From contig NC_019567.1 of NCBI RefSeq assembly GCF_000317895.1, forward strand, positions 3,348,001-3,412,000: 64,000 bases of DNA, read 5' to 3'. Below the pieces are notes generated by a model. It ran no database searches and was not told the origin of the DNA. It saw only the letters and a list, made by a program, of their open reading frames with translations. The first letter of the stretch is position 1. Each line of letters starts with the position of its first letter. Source of the stretch: Bdellovibrio bacteriovorus str. Tiberius. Lineage in GTDB: Bacteria; Bdellovibrionota; Bdellovibrionia; Bdellovibrionales; Bdellovibrionaceae. The position numbers and the translations under genes are program-made. Positions 1 to 8,988 of the stretch are shown here, in pieces.

Positions 1-1
1 C

Positions 2-529
2 GATTTTTCTAATCTACGAAAACGTGAATTCTCTCTTGGCTGGCTATACAACAGTACCAATTCTGAAACAGATTTTTCTCAAGGCGGCGCAAGCGGCAGC
101 GGCGAATCAAGGAAAGTAGAGATTCAAATCGAGTTCGCGAGGAACTTTACCCGATACGAAATCGGTACTTTTCTTACTAATTCCTATCGCGAAGTAGAGG
201 ATGAAAATTTAACCACAACTGTATTCGGGGCACTCGTGCGATTTAACTTTATCGAGAATATGCCGGGCAATAACTTCGTACCTTACTTTGCAGGCTACCT
301 TGTCCTTGCCGGGCAGGAGTATAACAGTGCTGTCTCTGACGAATATGAAATTTCCGGTAATGGACTGGGTGCCGCCCTTGGCTTTAACTGGTTCCCGTTC
401 GGTGAAATTTTCGCCCTCAACGCAGAACTCCGCCGACTTAGCGGTGACCTAGACAACAACGCCTCACCAAAACTAAAAGTTGAAGAGGAGCAAACCACCG
501 TAAATGTCGGCTGGCGAATCTACTTCTAA
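2..529 (+). CDS. C-terminal part of an outer-membrane beta-barrel protein (5' end outside window)
   Basis: The frame is open from the first complete codon of the window to the TAA at 527-529, so this is the last 175 residues of a longer gene; internal GTG or ATG codons need not be starts. The translation alternates polar and hydrophobic/aromatic residues and ends in WRIYF. A terminal aromatic is the usual C-terminal beta-signal recognised by the BAM complex. An outer-membrane barrel is therefore inferred; the ligand or pore type cannot be told. A strong hairpin terminator follows 25 bases after the stop. Confidence 0.7.
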   Translation, partial: DFSNLRKREFSLGWLYNSTNSETDFSQGGASGSGESRKVEIQIEFARNFTRYEIGTFLTNSYREVEDENLTTTVFGALVRFNFIENMPGNNFVPYFAGYLVLAGQEYNSAVSDEYEISGNGLGAALGFNWFPFGEIFALNAELRRLSGDLDNNASPKLKVEEEQTTVNVGWRIYF

Positions 530-552
530 CGAAAATCCAATTTAGAATAGAA

Positions 553-582
553 AAGGCGGAGCATTCACTCCGCCTTTTTTGT
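553..582. terminator. Rho-independent terminator of the barrel gene
   Basis: GGCGGAG and CTCCGCC (7-bp stem, 6-nt loop) are followed by six T on the + strand. It lies between the + strand barrel gene and the convergent pirin gene. Confidence 0.85.
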
Positions 583-616
583 TTTGAATCCTCCGAACAT
601 CTGAAAACCAAATCAA

Positions 617-747
617 GGGGCGTTCAAAAAGGTTCAGATGCGAGGCGGAGGGCCTTGTCTGAAACGCAGGCGTACTCCAAGTACGCCGGAGAGAAAGATA
701 AGGCCCGACAACGAAGCAGATGGGCCTTTTTCAACGGCCCGCCTCTA
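617..747. repeat. Structured intergenic repeat, copy A (REP-like)
   Basis: The element fills the gap between convergent genes and reaches the stop codon of the pirin gene. Its centre is an inverted repeat GGCGTAC/GTACGCC at 669-675 and 681-687. It is flanked by GGCCTT (651-656) and AAGGCC (699-704). An outer imperfect stem pairs the GGGGCGTTCAAAAAGG region (617-632) with CCTTTTTCAACGGCCC (725-740). The same core, spacing and flanking GACAACGAAGCAG-type segment recur at 22602-22706, also between convergent genes. No coding potential is apparent. Confidence 0.75.
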
Positions 748-1443
748 GCGCAGGTCAAAGAGCAGGAATTCGGTTTCCTTGAGGGCTTTGATTTTCAGGT
801 TTTCTTCTTCCACCACCAGGGCATCCCCAGATTTCAGAATTTGGCCATTCACTTCCAGTTCGCCGTCGGCCAATTGCAGCCAAGCTCCCCGTTTGGAACG
901 CAAAGCGAATTCCTGTTCATACCCTTCGGTAAATACCGACGCATACAGATCCGCATCCTGGTTGATCTTCTGACTGCCCTCACGACCATCTTTGGAAACG
1001 ATCAGCTTGAACTGATTCAGTTTCTGCTCGCGGGTGAAGGACTGCTGGGTGTAACCCGGAGTCGCTCCAACCACGTCAGGCAGGATCCAGATCTGGAACA
1101 GTTGAAGGTCTTCGGTCTCGGACGGATTGTATTCGCTGTGGCGCATGCCGGTTCCGGCGTGCATCGTTTGAATTTCTCCGGCCTTGATCTGACCGACGTT
1201 GCCCAGACTGTCCCGGTGCTCCACAGCGCCTTTCAATACGTAAGTGATGATCTCCATATCACGGTGCGGATGCGCTGGGAATCCGGAGGATTTTGCAATC
1301 CAGTCCTGATTGATCACACGCAAGTCCCGGTAACCCATGAACTTTGGATCGTAGTAGTCGGCGAAAGAAAATGTGTGCATGGATTTCAGCCAGCCACCGA
1401 ACTCTGCATAGCCTCTTTCCTCGGATTTGCGTTGATACATCAT
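745..1443 (-). CDS. Pirin family protein (YhhW-type bicupin)
   Basis: 232 aa, the usual length of the short pirins such as E. coli YhhW, a quercetin 2,3-dioxygenase in vitro. The four metal ligands of the N-terminal cupin are present: H58 and H60 in HPHRDMEI, H102 and E104 in GMRHSEYN. The second cupin (about residues 140-232) has no obvious metal site, as is normal. GGGAGG lies just upstream of the ATG. The gene is divergent from a LysR regulator, which often controls its divergent neighbour. The physiological substrate is unknown; the protein should be cytoplasmic. Confidence 0.9.
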   Translation of the reverse strand: MMYQRKSEERGYAEFGGWLKSMHTFSFADYYDPKFMGYRDLRVINQDWIAKSSGFPAHPHRDMEIITYVLKGAVEHRDSLGNVGQIKAGEIQTMHAGTGMRHSEYNPSETEDLQLFQIWILPDVVGATPGYTQQSFTREQKLNQFKLIVSKDGREGSQKINQDADLYASVFTEGYEQEFALRSKRGAWLQLADGELEVNGQILKSGDALVVEEENLKIKALKETEFLLFDLR

Positions 1444-1541
1444 AATGACCTCCCACTTGAAATGGAGACTTGGTTGTTGGTTGTCTGCTCTAGCTTCGGC
1501 AGGAACTCCATTTCTTCGTAAATAATATTACACAACTAGAC

Positions 1542-1590
1542 GATCTAAAAAAATTATAATTTTTTGATTAACATGATCTAAATTTTTGAT
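1542..1590. promoter_or_regulatory. Candidate tandem operator in the pirin/LysR divergent region
   Basis: Two copies of a GATCTAAA...TTTTTGAT arrangement occur at 1542-1568 and 1575-1590. The first encloses a perfect 18-bp palindrome AAAAAATTATAATTTTTT at 1548-1565. The stretch is far more AT-rich than the flanking genes. It lies 15 nt from the LysR start and about 100 nt from the pirin start, where a LysR autoregulatory and activation site would be expected. Function is inferred. Confidence 0.5.
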
Positions 1591-1604
1591 ATACTTTTTG
1601 AGAT

Positions 1605-2477
1605 ATGACACTGGATCAACTGCAAGTACTTCAAACCATAGTTAAATCGGGAAGCTTCCGGGCTGCTTCCCAGGAACTGCATCGCGCGCAAAGCGCGGTC
1701 AGCTATGCCATGCGCACCCTTGAAGGTGAGCTGGGCTTTAAAATCTTCAGCCGTGACCAGTACCGCCCGACATTGACCCCGCAGGGTCGCGCTTTCTTAA
1801 AGAAAGCCGATGACCTGATCCTTCAGTTCGATGAACTGGGGGAAACTGCAGAATTATTGAAAAGAGGACATGAACCGATCATCCGTCTGGCCGTCAGCGC
1901 TCTGTGGCCCCTCCCGAATTTGGTCAGTGCGCTGAAGGAATTCTCCTCCCGCTTCCCCCAGACGGAGATCAAAATTATCCACGATGTTCTGAGTGCCGAT
2001 GAACATTTGCTGGAGGATCATGCCGACATTTCCCTGGGCACGATTTTCAACGATAAAGGGCTTCTCATCACTGAGGAGCTTTTCACTGTGAACATGGTGA
2101 TGGTCTGCTCTGCCAAGCATCCGCTGGCGAAGCTGAAAAAAGCCACCACCGAGGATCTGAAGAGATATCCTCAGATTGTTCTTTCCAGCACGGTGAAAAG
2201 CTCCAACCGCTCCGGAGGAGTTGTGAATCCCGCCAACACCATCAGCGTTCAGGATCTGCAGACGAAGAAGGCCTTCTTAGAGGGCGGCTTGGGTTACGGA
2301 CGCATGCCTGATTTCGCAGTTAAAGAGGAAATCAAGCAAAAATCCCTCGTGACACTGGGATTAAAACCCATTCCCCTGCACGCCGCTATTGGTCGACATG
2401 CTTCCAAGGAGCTTGGCCCCTGCGGCAAATTCATCTGGGACTATTTTTCACGTGGACAAGGCAAGAAGCTAAAATAG
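1605..2477 (+). CDS. LysR family transcriptional regulator
   Basis: 290 aa, typical LTTR length. Residues 1-60 form the winged helix-turn-helix (SFRAASQELHRAQSAVSYAM is the recognition region). Residues about 90-290 are the periplasmic-binding-protein-like effector domain. No clear Shine-Dalgarno precedes the ATG. It is divergent from the pirin gene across an AT-rich region with repeated half-sites, so it probably regulates that gene and itself. The effector is unknown. Confidence 0.9.
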   Translation: MTLDQLQVLQTIVKSGSFRAASQELHRAQSAVSYAMRTLEGELGFKIFSRDQYRPTLTPQGRAFLKKADDLILQFDELGETAELLKRGHEPIIRLAVSALWPLPNLVSALKEFSSRFPQTEIKIIHDVLSADEHLLEDHADISLGTIFNDKGLLITEELFTVNMVMVCSAKHPLAKLKKATTEDLKRYPQIVLSSTVKSSNRSGGVVNPANTISVQDLQTKKAFLEGGLGYGRMPDFAVKEEIKQKSLVTLGLKPIPLHAAIGRHASKELGPCGKFIWDYFSRGQGKKLK

Positions 2478-2537
2478 AATGTTCAGCGACAAAGGGACCA
2501 TAACTTTCCCACAGTACGGTACCCGCAAGGAGGCAGA

Positions 2538-3332
2538 ATGAAGCAGTATCACGATCTCATTAAAACAGTTCTAGAACATGGCGTGAAAAAAGAGGACCGC
2601 ACAGGGACCGGCACCATTTCCATGTTCGGTTATCAGATGCGCTACAATCTGCAAGAGGGCTTCCCTCTTCTGACCACAAAAAAACTGCACACGCGTTCCA
2701 TCTTTCATGAGCTTTTGTGGTTCCTGAAAGGCGAAACCAACATCAAGTATCTTCACGACAACAAAGTGACGATCTGGGACGAATGGGCTGATGAAAACGG
2801 CAACCTGGGCCCGGTGTACGGAAAACAATGGCGCTCCTGGGAAACCGCTGATGGTCGCACGATCGATCAGATCACCAACGTGGTTGAACAAATCAAAAAA
2901 AATCCGAACTCCCGCCGCATGCTGGTCGTGGCGTTCAATCCTGGTGATGTTGACAAGATGGCTTTGCCGCCTTGCCACGCCTTCTTCCAGTTCTATGTGG
3001 CGAACGGAAAACTTTCCTGCCAGCTGTATCAGCGCAGTGCTGATATCTTCCTGGGTGTGCCATTTAATATCGCCAGTTATGCTTTGCTGACTCATATGAT
3101 CGCACAAGTGTGCAACCTTGAAGTGGGTGACTTTGTCCACACGCTGGGTGATGCGCATCTTTATCTGAATCACCTTGAACAGACGAACCTGCAGCTGACC
3201 CGCGAATTCCGCCCCCTGCCGCAGTTGAAACTAAACCCGGCGAAAAAGGATCTGTTCGACTTCACATACGAAGATATCGAAATCATCGGCTACGATCCGC
3301 ACCCGGCAATCAAGGCTGAGGTGGCAGTATGA
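2538..3332 (+). CDS. thyA: Thymidylate synthase
   Basis: 264 aa, identical in length to E. coli ThyA. It converts dUMP to dTMP with methylene-tetrahydrofolate as donor and reductant. The catalytic cysteine falls at C146 in [11 protein letters not shown], the same number as in E. coli. The N-terminal [14 protein letters not shown] and the folate-binding C-terminus are intact. AAGGAGG precedes the ATG. Its last 4 bases overlap folA (ATGA), so the two are translationally coupled and recycle the dihydrofolate produced. Confidence 0.98.
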   Translation: MKQYHDLIKTVLEHGVKKEDRTGTGTISMFGYQMRYNLQEGFPLLTTKKLHTRSIFHELLWFLKGETNIKYLHDNKVTIWDEWADENGNLGPVYGKQWRSWETADGRTIDQITNVVEQIKKNPNSRRMLVVAFNPGDVDKMALPPCHAFFQFYVANGKLSCQLYQRSADIFLGVPFNIASYALLTHMIAQVCNLEVGDFVHTLGDAHLYLNHLEQTNLQLTREFRPLPQLKLNPAKKDLFDFTYEDIEIIGYDPHPAIKAEVAV

Positions 3333-3838
3333 TTTTGACTCATGTGGTGGCTTGTTCGCAGAACCGTGTTATCGGTGCCCAAGGGGGCCTTCCCTGGAAT
3401 CTGCCCGAGGACATGAAATTCTTCCGCGACACCACCAAGGGTCACATCATGATCATGGGGCGCAAGACGTTTGATTCTTTCAACGGCCGCGCCCTTCCCA
3501 ACCGATACCACATCGTGGTGACACGCGATCCTTCCAAACAAAGTTTCAATTCCACCGAATCAAGTCCCGTGGTTTTTGTTTCTTCCATCGAAGAAGCAGT
3601 GAAACACGCAGAACCTTTGACCGAGAAATGGGGCGACGAAGTTTTCATTATTGGCGGCGGCGAGATCTACAAACAGGCGATGCCGATCACTGACAAAATC
3701 TATCTGACCCTGATCCATCGCGAGTTTCCGGGGGACACTTATTACCCTGAAATTGACCAAAAGGTGTTCACTCAAACCCAGCGACGTGACATCGAAACGC
3801 CTATTCCTTTTTCGTTTCTGACTTACTTGCGCAAGTAG
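3329..3838 (+). CDS. folA: Dihydrofolate reductase
   Basis: 169 aa. It reduces dihydrofolate to tetrahydrofolate with NADPH. The motif [14 protein letters not shown] carries the catalytic acid at D28 (D27 in E. coli), followed by the NADPH-binding MGRKTFDS and, near the C-terminal half, the FIIGGGEIY motif. The start codon overlaps the thyA stop by 4 bp, a classic thyA-folA operon. Confidence 0.97.
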   Translation: MILTHVVACSQNRVIGAQGGLPWNLPEDMKFFRDTTKGHIMIMGRKTFDSFNGRALPNRYHIVVTRDPSKQSFNSTESSPVVFVSSIEEAVKHAEPLTEKWGDEVFIIGGGEIYKQAMPITDKIYLTLIHREFPGDTYYPEIDQKVFTQTQRRDIETPIPFSFLTYLRK

Positions 3839-3940
3839 GGTCCAGAATCAAGTCCCATGTTGAGACTGATTCAATTTGGACTCTACCAATGCGATATTTT
3901 TTCCGAGAATAGAGTTAAGACGCTAATCCCGGAGTGCCTT

Positions 3941-4255
3941 ATGAGTTCTTCCAAGACTGCGAAACGATTCAGAACCAAAGAGATGGCTTCGGTCGAAGTG
4001 TACGGCCACATAGGCATTCTGGTGGCCAAGCTTCGCAACATCTCGCAGACCGGCGCCTTTCTGGAAGTCTCGCAAGGAGACTATGTCCCGCAAAAAGGGG
4101 ACCTTCTAAACCTTACAGTCAAGTTAGACACTGTCGATCGTACGCACAACGTGGCGGCCGAAGTGATATGGAGCAAAGGACTGGGCCTGGGCATTTGCTT
4201 TATCAACAAGGATCAAATCCTTGAAAGAATGATGGCCAAAGCCGGAGCCTTCTAA
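3941..4255 (+). CDS. PilZ-domain-like protein (putative c-di-GMP effector)
   Basis: 104 aa when started at the ATG at 3941, which has GGAG 6 nt upstream; the frame is open further upstream but without a better start. The order KRFRTKE, then NISQTGAFLEV, then a beta-rich tail ending near GLGICFINKD matches a small PilZ domain (RxxxR-like segment plus [D/N]xSxxG). The first arginine motif is weak, so c-di-GMP binding is not assured. A stand-alone PilZ protein fits a bacterium whose life-cycle switch uses c-di-GMP. It lies 16 bp before murB. Confidence 0.7.
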   Translation: MSSSKTAKRFRTKEMASVEVYGHIGILVAKLRNISQTGAFLEVSQGDYVPQKGDLLNLTVKLDTVDRTHNVAAEVIWSKGLGLGICFINKDQILERMMAKAGAF

Positions 4256-4270
4256 TAAGATCTCTGCATC

Positions 4271-5281
4271 ATGCAGATTCAAAACTCTCACGATCTCAGC
4301 TCTTCCAACACCCTTCAATTGCGCTCTTATGCAGAACGCTTTGTTGAGCTGTACACACCTGCAGATCTGTCCACCCTGCTGATGAATCCTGACCTGAAAA
4401 AGCTGTCTTGGAAAATCCTGGGTGGCGGCAGCAATCTGGTTCTGCCTTCACAGATCGAAGGCCTGGTGCTGAAGGTCTCGAACCTTGGTCGCAAACTGAT
4501 TCACGAAGATCCGGATTACTGGTTCGTCAAAGCCCAGGCCGGAGAAGTCTGGAATGACTTTGTTCAATGGACCCTGGAAGAAGGCTATTGGGGCCTTGAA
4601 AACCTTTCCTTGATTCCTGGCACCGTGGGCGCAGCCCCGATTCAAAACATCGGTGCTTACGGCGTAGAGGTTAAAGACACCCTGTGGGAAGTCCATGCCC
4701 TGGATTTGCAAACTGGTGAACCAAAAGTTTTCAGCAATAAAGAATGTCATTTCTCTTACCGCGACAGTTACTTCAAACAAGAAAGTGCTGGCCGCTACCT
4801 TATCTGGGATGTGACTTTCCGTCTGCCCAAGAAAAACACTTTGCACCTGGAATACGGCGACATCCGCAAAGAAGTTGAGCGCAACAACTGGCCTCAGGAT
4901 CCTCGTCACGTGGCACAAGCCGTGATCAACATTCGTCAAAGCAAACTGCCGGATCCCAAAGTCATCGGCAACGCGGGAAGCTTCTTTAAAAACCCTATCG
5001 TCAGCAAAGAGCTGCGCGATGGCCTGCTTTCAAAACACAACGACCTTGTCAGCTTCCCTTTCGAGGACCGCTTTAAGCTTGCAGCCGGCTGGCTGATTGA
5101 TCGCGCGGGCTGGAAGGGCAAGAAGCTGGGCCCCGTGGGCATGTATGAAAAGCAAGCGCTGGTGCTGGTGAATCACGGCGGCGCCACCGCAGACGACGTT
5201 TGGAAGCTGGCTCGTCAGGTGTCTTCGGACGTTCACAGCCAATTCGGCGTGGAAATCGAAGCCGAACCCATCCGCTGGTAG
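4271..5281 (+). CDS. murB: UDP-N-acetylenolpyruvoylglucosamine reductase
   Basis: 336 aa, type I MurB like the E. coli enzyme (342 aa). It carries out the NADPH- and FAD-dependent reduction that forms UDP-MurNAc for peptidoglycan. Seen: FAD-binding GGGSNLV near residue 57, the type I YRDSYFK segment, the proton donor S237 in GNAGSFFKNP, and AGWLIDRAGWKG. No strong Shine-Dalgarno is visible at the chosen ATG. It stands outside any mur cluster, next to the PilZ-like gene. Confidence 0.96.
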   Translation: MQIQNSHDLSSSNTLQLRSYAERFVELYTPADLSTLLMNPDLKKLSWKILGGGSNLVLPSQIEGLVLKVSNLGRKLIHEDPDYWFVKAQAGEVWNDFVQWTLEEGYWGLENLSLIPGTVGAAPIQNIGAYGVEVKDTLWEVHALDLQTGEPKVFSNKECHFSYRDSYFKQESAGRYLIWDVTFRLPKKNTLHLEYGDIRKEVERNNWPQDPRHVAQAVINIRQSKLPDPKVIGNAGSFFKNPIVSKELRDGLLSKHNDLVSFPFEDRFKLAAGWLIDRAGWKGKKLGPVGMYEKQALVLVNHGGATADDVWKLARQVSSDVHSQFGVEIEAEPIRW

Positions 5282-5427
5282 ATCCCTCTATTTACAATTT
5301 AGGTCCACTGAATAAATCTTATTCATCTGAAAGACGCCGATACGCGTTCCTTTGAGTTTCAGAGGTGGAACAGCTTTCGCATTCTAATCAGCCGGAACAA
5401 ATCAAAACTAAACCGAAAGGAAGTTAC

Positions 5428-5931
5428 ATGAAAAAGCTGGTAATGACTGCCTTGCTATTGGTCTCTGGTATCGCGAATGCAAAAAGCCTTTATGTTATCA
5501 AAAGCATTGATTACGACGTCACACGCTCGCAAAAAGCAGGCGAAGTGGTCTTCTGCGGCAACCTGGACAGCGAACGCAGCCTGGTTACAGGATGTGTGAA
5601 TTTGAATCTGATGGAAGACTATCAAGTGCAAGCTGCCGACGACGGCTCCATCGTTCTTACAGAAAAGTCCTCTTCCAAATCCATCATGGTAGGCAATGTC
5701 GTGGGTGGAAACTTTATCATGGATGGCTTGGATAAGGGCTATCTGGCAGCCGCAGAATCCAACGGCCGCCTTCGCGTGAACGTACTGGTGCGCAACTCTG
5801 TCATCTTCAACGATTCTTTTGGTTGTTCCAGCATCACAGATTGCAGTTGGAATGTGTTGCGTGAAAAAAGAAACTTGTCCCTGGAAGTAAGCCTGGACGG
5901 TCAGCGTTTGGAAAAAATCAAACTGAACTAG
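5428..5931 (+). CDS. Exported protein of unknown function
   Basis: 167 aa from the ATG at 5428, which has AAAGGAAG 6 nt upstream and opens a signal peptide (MKKLVMTALLLVSGIANA, cleavage before K19). The mature part is beta-strand-like with cysteines at CGNLD, GCVN, GCSS and DCSW, suggesting two disulfides in the periplasm. I do not recognise a family. It is monocistronic and closed by the terminator at 5957. Confidence 0.7.
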   Translation: MKKLVMTALLLVSGIANAKSLYVIKSIDYDVTRSQKAGEVVFCGNLDSERSLVTGCVNLNLMEDYQVQAADDGSIVLTEKSSSKSIMVGNVVGGNFIMDGLDKGYLAAAESNGRLRVNVLVRNSVIFNDSFGCSSITDCSWNVLREKRNLSLEVSLDGQRLEKIKLN

Positions 5932-5956
5932 GCCCTGTTAAATATACAAGCTTGCC

Positions 5957-5989
5957 CAAAAGGCCCCTCTTCACGATGGGCCTTTTTTA
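5957..5989 (+). terminator. Rho-independent terminator
   Basis: AAAAGGCCC and GGGCCTTTTTT form a stem around an 11-nt loop, with a run of six T, 26 bases after the stop of the exported-protein gene. Confidence 0.85.
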
Positions 5990-6102
5990 TTGCGCTAAAC
6001 AGGACCTAAGTCGGTCCTCCCCTACCAAAGCCTTGTACCCTAACACAAAAACCTCTCACAATATGGTATCTGAGTTCTGCCTCAGACACCCAAGGAGGGG
6101 TT

Positions 6103-7341
6103 ATGAAAAAGACCACCATGTGGATGGCTGCTGTTGCCATTTCTGCTATCAGCTTTTTGCCGCTGCAAAACGCACAATCCGTAGATACCACTCAATATTG
6201 GATGAAGGTTCGCGCTGAAGACAAATTCCAGCGAAGCCTGGTTGCCAATACCGGCGCTTCCATCGAAGCGACTCGTGAAGACTACGTGATCGCGGTCGGC
6301 AGCCTGGAAGAAAAAAACGCCGTCGAAAAACTGGGACTGCTTGAAGTCAGCTTCCCGATGACCGACTCCATGGACTTCCCGGCGAAAGATGCCGCTTTCC
6401 ATAACTATGCGGAAATGACCGACAAACTTAGAACTCTGACTTCCCAACACACCGACATTTCCCAGATGAACTCCATCGGAAAGTCACTTGAAGGGCGTGA
6501 CATCTGGGCGATTCGTATTTCCGGTGACCTTGCCAATGCTGACACTTTTCCCGCGGCGATCTTTATGGGTGGTCACCACGCGCGTGAACATCTGTCTATC
6601 GAGCTGCCTCTTTATTATGTCGAATACCTGCTGACCGAATATTCCAAAGGCAATCCGCGTATTCAGCGTCTGGTGAATGCGCGCGATCTGCACTTCATCC
6701 CGATGGTCAACCCGGACGGTGCTGAATTTGATATTTCCACCGGCAGCTACAAATCCTGGAGAAAAAACCGCAGACAAAACAGCAACGGAACTTATGGTGT
6801 GGATCTGAACCGCAACTATGGCTACGGCTGGGGTGGCGGTGGCGCCAGCACAAGTCCAAGCAGTGACACGTTCCGCGGACCCTCGGCATTCAGTGAACCT
6901 GAAACCCAGGCGATCAAACGCTATGTGGAATCTCACGAAAACATCACAAGCCTGCTTTCGTTCCACACGTTCTCGCAGTTGATCTTGTATCCTTGGGGCC
7001 ACCAGTACGAAGGCATTTCCAACACTCGTGACAAACAAGTTCACGAAGTGATGGCAAAAAAGATGGCTGAATGGAATGGTTACCAGCCACAGCAGTCTTC
7101 CGGTCTTTACATCGCCAGCGGGGACACCACAGACTGGTCCTACGGTGAACACAAGATTATTTCTTTCACCTTCGAACTTGATCCGGCCAACAGCGGCTGG
7201 GGTTCTGGCGGATTCTATCCGGGCGCGCAGATCATCCCGGAAGTGCAAAGAAAGAATCTGGAGCCGGTGCTTTACATGATCGAGTACGCTGACAATCCTT
7301 ATCGCGTGCTTGATGGCAACGGACCAATCTTCAAACCCTAG
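6103..7341 (+). CDS. Secreted M14 family zinc carboxypeptidase
   Basis: 412 aa with a signal peptide (residues 1 to about 26) and a propeptide-like segment to about residue 100. Zinc ligands are H159 and E162 in HHAREH and H288 in SFHTFSQL; E358 in FTFELDP is the general base. The sequence VDLNRNYGY supplies the substrate-binding Asn-Arg pair. The family removes C-terminal residues from peptides; the layout is nearest to M14A enzymes such as carboxypeptidase T. AAGGAGG precedes the start. It is probably a prey-digesting or envelope enzyme (inference). A hairpin terminator follows. Confidence 0.93.
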   Translation: MKKTTMWMAAVAISAISFLPLQNAQSVDTTQYWMKVRAEDKFQRSLVANTGASIEATREDYVIAVGSLEEKNAVEKLGLLEVSFPMTDSMDFPAKDAAFHNYAEMTDKLRTLTSQHTDISQMNSIGKSLEGRDIWAIRISGDLANADTFPAAIFMGGHHAREHLSIELPLYYVEYLLTEYSKGNPRIQRLVNARDLHFIPMVNPDGAEFDISTGSYKSWRKNRRQNSNGTYGVDLNRNYGYGWGGGGASTSPSSDTFRGPSAFSEPETQAIKRYVESHENITSLLSFHTFSQLILYPWGHQYEGISNTRDKQVHEVMAKKMAEWNGYQPQQSSGLYIASGDTTDWSYGEHKIISFTFELDPANSGWGSGGFYPGAQIIPEVQRKNLEPVLYMIEYADNPYRVLDGNGPIFKP

Positions 7342-7365
7342 TTTATCGAATCAAAATTAACTCTG

Positions 7366-7392
7366 AAAAAGGCGGCGCAAGTCGCCTTTTTT
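7366..7392 (+). terminator. Rho-independent terminator after the M14 gene
   Basis: AAAAAGGCG pairs with CGCCTTTTTT across a short loop and is followed by a T tract, 25 bases after the carboxypeptidase stop. Confidence 0.8.
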
Positions 7393-7491
7393 ATTGTCGT
7401 TCGACATTGAATTTTTGAAATTTACTTAGCGAAGGTCCAAAAAAAACAATTGGACTGTCAGAAAAGACCGGACCGACTTCATGCTTGGTGT

Positions 7492-8226
7492 ATGCCAAAG
7501 ATCAGCTATCAAATCATTCCGCTTCATCATGTGTGCGATACTCAAAAAGAACTTCTGAACGAAGTTTACGGACTGTGGGAGGACACCTTCGGGCGCGTCC
7601 TGAACCGCGCCGGAGTTGAACTGGATCACGACGATTTCTTCCGTTGTCATGCAGCGGGAGTACTGCTGTATAAAAACGAAATTGTCGGATTCAATCTGTT
7701 CACCACTTTCGATCTGAATCTGCGTGCGCATCAGAATCACAACTATTTCAAAGAACTTGATCCGCAATTCGTAAAATCAGTCACCAAACAGGGCAACAAA
7801 ATCATGACCATGGAATATTTCACGCTGGCCCCGTTGTGGCGCAAGCAGTCCCAGGAAATCCCCTGGGGTGAGATTCTGACGGGCCTGGGTTTGTTCTATA
7901 TGGATCAGTCCCCGGCGGACTTTGTCGTCGGAACCCCGCGGGTGGATTTGAAAGTCGATACCATGTGCGAACGCCTGGGGGCCACAATCCAGGGGCACGT
8001 CGAAAAAATGAACTACAAGTGCGCCATTGCCGTGTTTGAGAAAAAAGTTGAGCGAAGCTTTGAAAACCCGCTGACTCACCACTGGGTGCGCAGGCTGTGG
8101 GACAAATACACTCACCACAAAGCTGAAAAGCATGCCAAACAAGGGCAGCAGACCGTCGTTGTCGCGCCGGAAAGCTCCGCCTCACCGCCTCCATTTGAGC
8201 TGACCCTTGCCGAGGCGGCCGCCTAA
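7492..8226 (+). CDS. Conserved hypothetical protein, possibly an N-acyltransferase-like fold
   Basis: 244 aa from the ATG at 7492; the frame is open 14 codons further upstream and neither start has a clear ribosome site. The central part (VLLYKNEIVGFNLFTTFDL, then MEYFTLAPLWRKQ) resembles the beta4-beta5 region of GNAT or acyl-homoserine-lactone-synthase-like proteins. I cannot identify an acyl-CoA loop with certainty. The last 40 residues are low-complexity (His/Lys, then Pro/Ala-rich). It lies 40 bp before the GST-like gene. Confidence 0.55.
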   Translation: MPKISYQIIPLHHVCDTQKELLNEVYGLWEDTFGRVLNRAGVELDHDDFFRCHAAGVLLYKNEIVGFNLFTTFDLNLRAHQNHNYFKELDPQFVKSVTKQGNKIMTMEYFTLAPLWRKQSQEIPWGEILTGLGLFYMDQSPADFVVGTPRVDLKVDTMCERLGATIQGHVEKMNYKCAIAVFEKKVERSFENPLTHHWVRRLWDKYTHHKAEKHAKQGQQTVVVAPESSASPPPFELTLAEAAA

Positions 8227-8266
8227 GACTACACTCTAGGCCATTCCCATACCCGGAGGTATTGAA

Positions 8267-8935
8267 ATGGCCTATCACGTTCACAGCGACAAACCATATT
8301 TTGACCTGATCATCGGAGACAAAACCTTTTCATCCTGGTCCATGCGTGCGTGGCTGGTGGCTGTACAATCCGGTTTGCCATTCCGTGAAATCAACATCAC
8401 TTTGGATCAGCCAAAAACAGCAGAACAGATCGCAAAGTTTTCTCCATCCGGTAAAGTGCCGGCTTTGAAACAAGGCAAAATTATCCTGTGGGATTCTTTG
8501 GCGATTGCCGAATACCTGAATGAACTTTCTCCGGAAGCGAAATTGTGGCCTGAAGACATCGGCGCCCGCGCACTGGCCCGCACCTATGCGGCGGAAGTGC
8601 ATTCCGGTTTTGCCTCCCTGCGCTCGCAACTGAGCATGGATCTGAAACACACCGAAGAAGTCCGTCACCTGACCCCGGGAACCATCGCGGACATCAACCG
8701 CATCCTGGAAATGTGGACCAACGCTTTGAAAGTCAGCGAAGGGCCTTACCTGTTTGGTGACTTCAGCATTGCCGATGCGTTCTTTGCCCCGATTGTCTTC
8801 CGCTTCCTGTCTTACAAAATTCAGATCAAAGACAAGATGGCCAAAGCCTATATGAAGAACATCCAGGATCACCATGGCGTGCAATTCTGGGTCGAAGAAG
8901 CGATGAAAGAGAAAACTCCCCGTAAAGTCTTTTGA
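8267..8935 (+). CDS. Glutathione S-transferase family protein
   Basis: 222 aa: a thioredoxin-like N-terminal domain (residues about 8-85) with SSWSMRAWL at the active-site position, cis-Pro motif GKVPAL and the SLAIAEYL glutathione-binding turn, then an all-alpha domain with FSIADAFFAPI. The serine-rich N-terminal motif suggests a Zeta/YfcF-like GST. The substrate is unknown; cytoplasmic. GGAGG lies 8 nt before the ATG. The likely terminator is the hairpin that overlaps the next start codon. Confidence 0.88.
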   Translation: MAYHVHSDKPYFDLIIGDKTFSSWSMRAWLVAVQSGLPFREINITLDQPKTAEQIAKFSPSGKVPALKQGKIILWDSLAIAEYLNELSPEAKLWPEDIGARALARTYAAEVHSGFASLRSQLSMDLKHTEEVRHLTPGTIADINRILEMWTNALKVSEGPYLFGDFSIADAFFAPIVFRFLSYKIQIKDKMAKAYMKNIQDHHGVQFWVEEAMKEKTPRKVF

Positions 8936-8988
8936 CAGTCGGGAAAAGCTTTCACTAAGCCCCGACAACCCCTTTACATATAGACACG

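Noticed and set aside
655-1521. 288-codon open frame on the + strand
   Set aside because: It crosses the structured repeat and runs antisense to the well-supported pirin gene.
5331-5338. GCCGATAC as a FliA -10 for the exported-protein gene at 5428
   Set aside because: The last base differs from consensus, and TAAATCTT at 5313 lies too far upstream to be its -35 partner.
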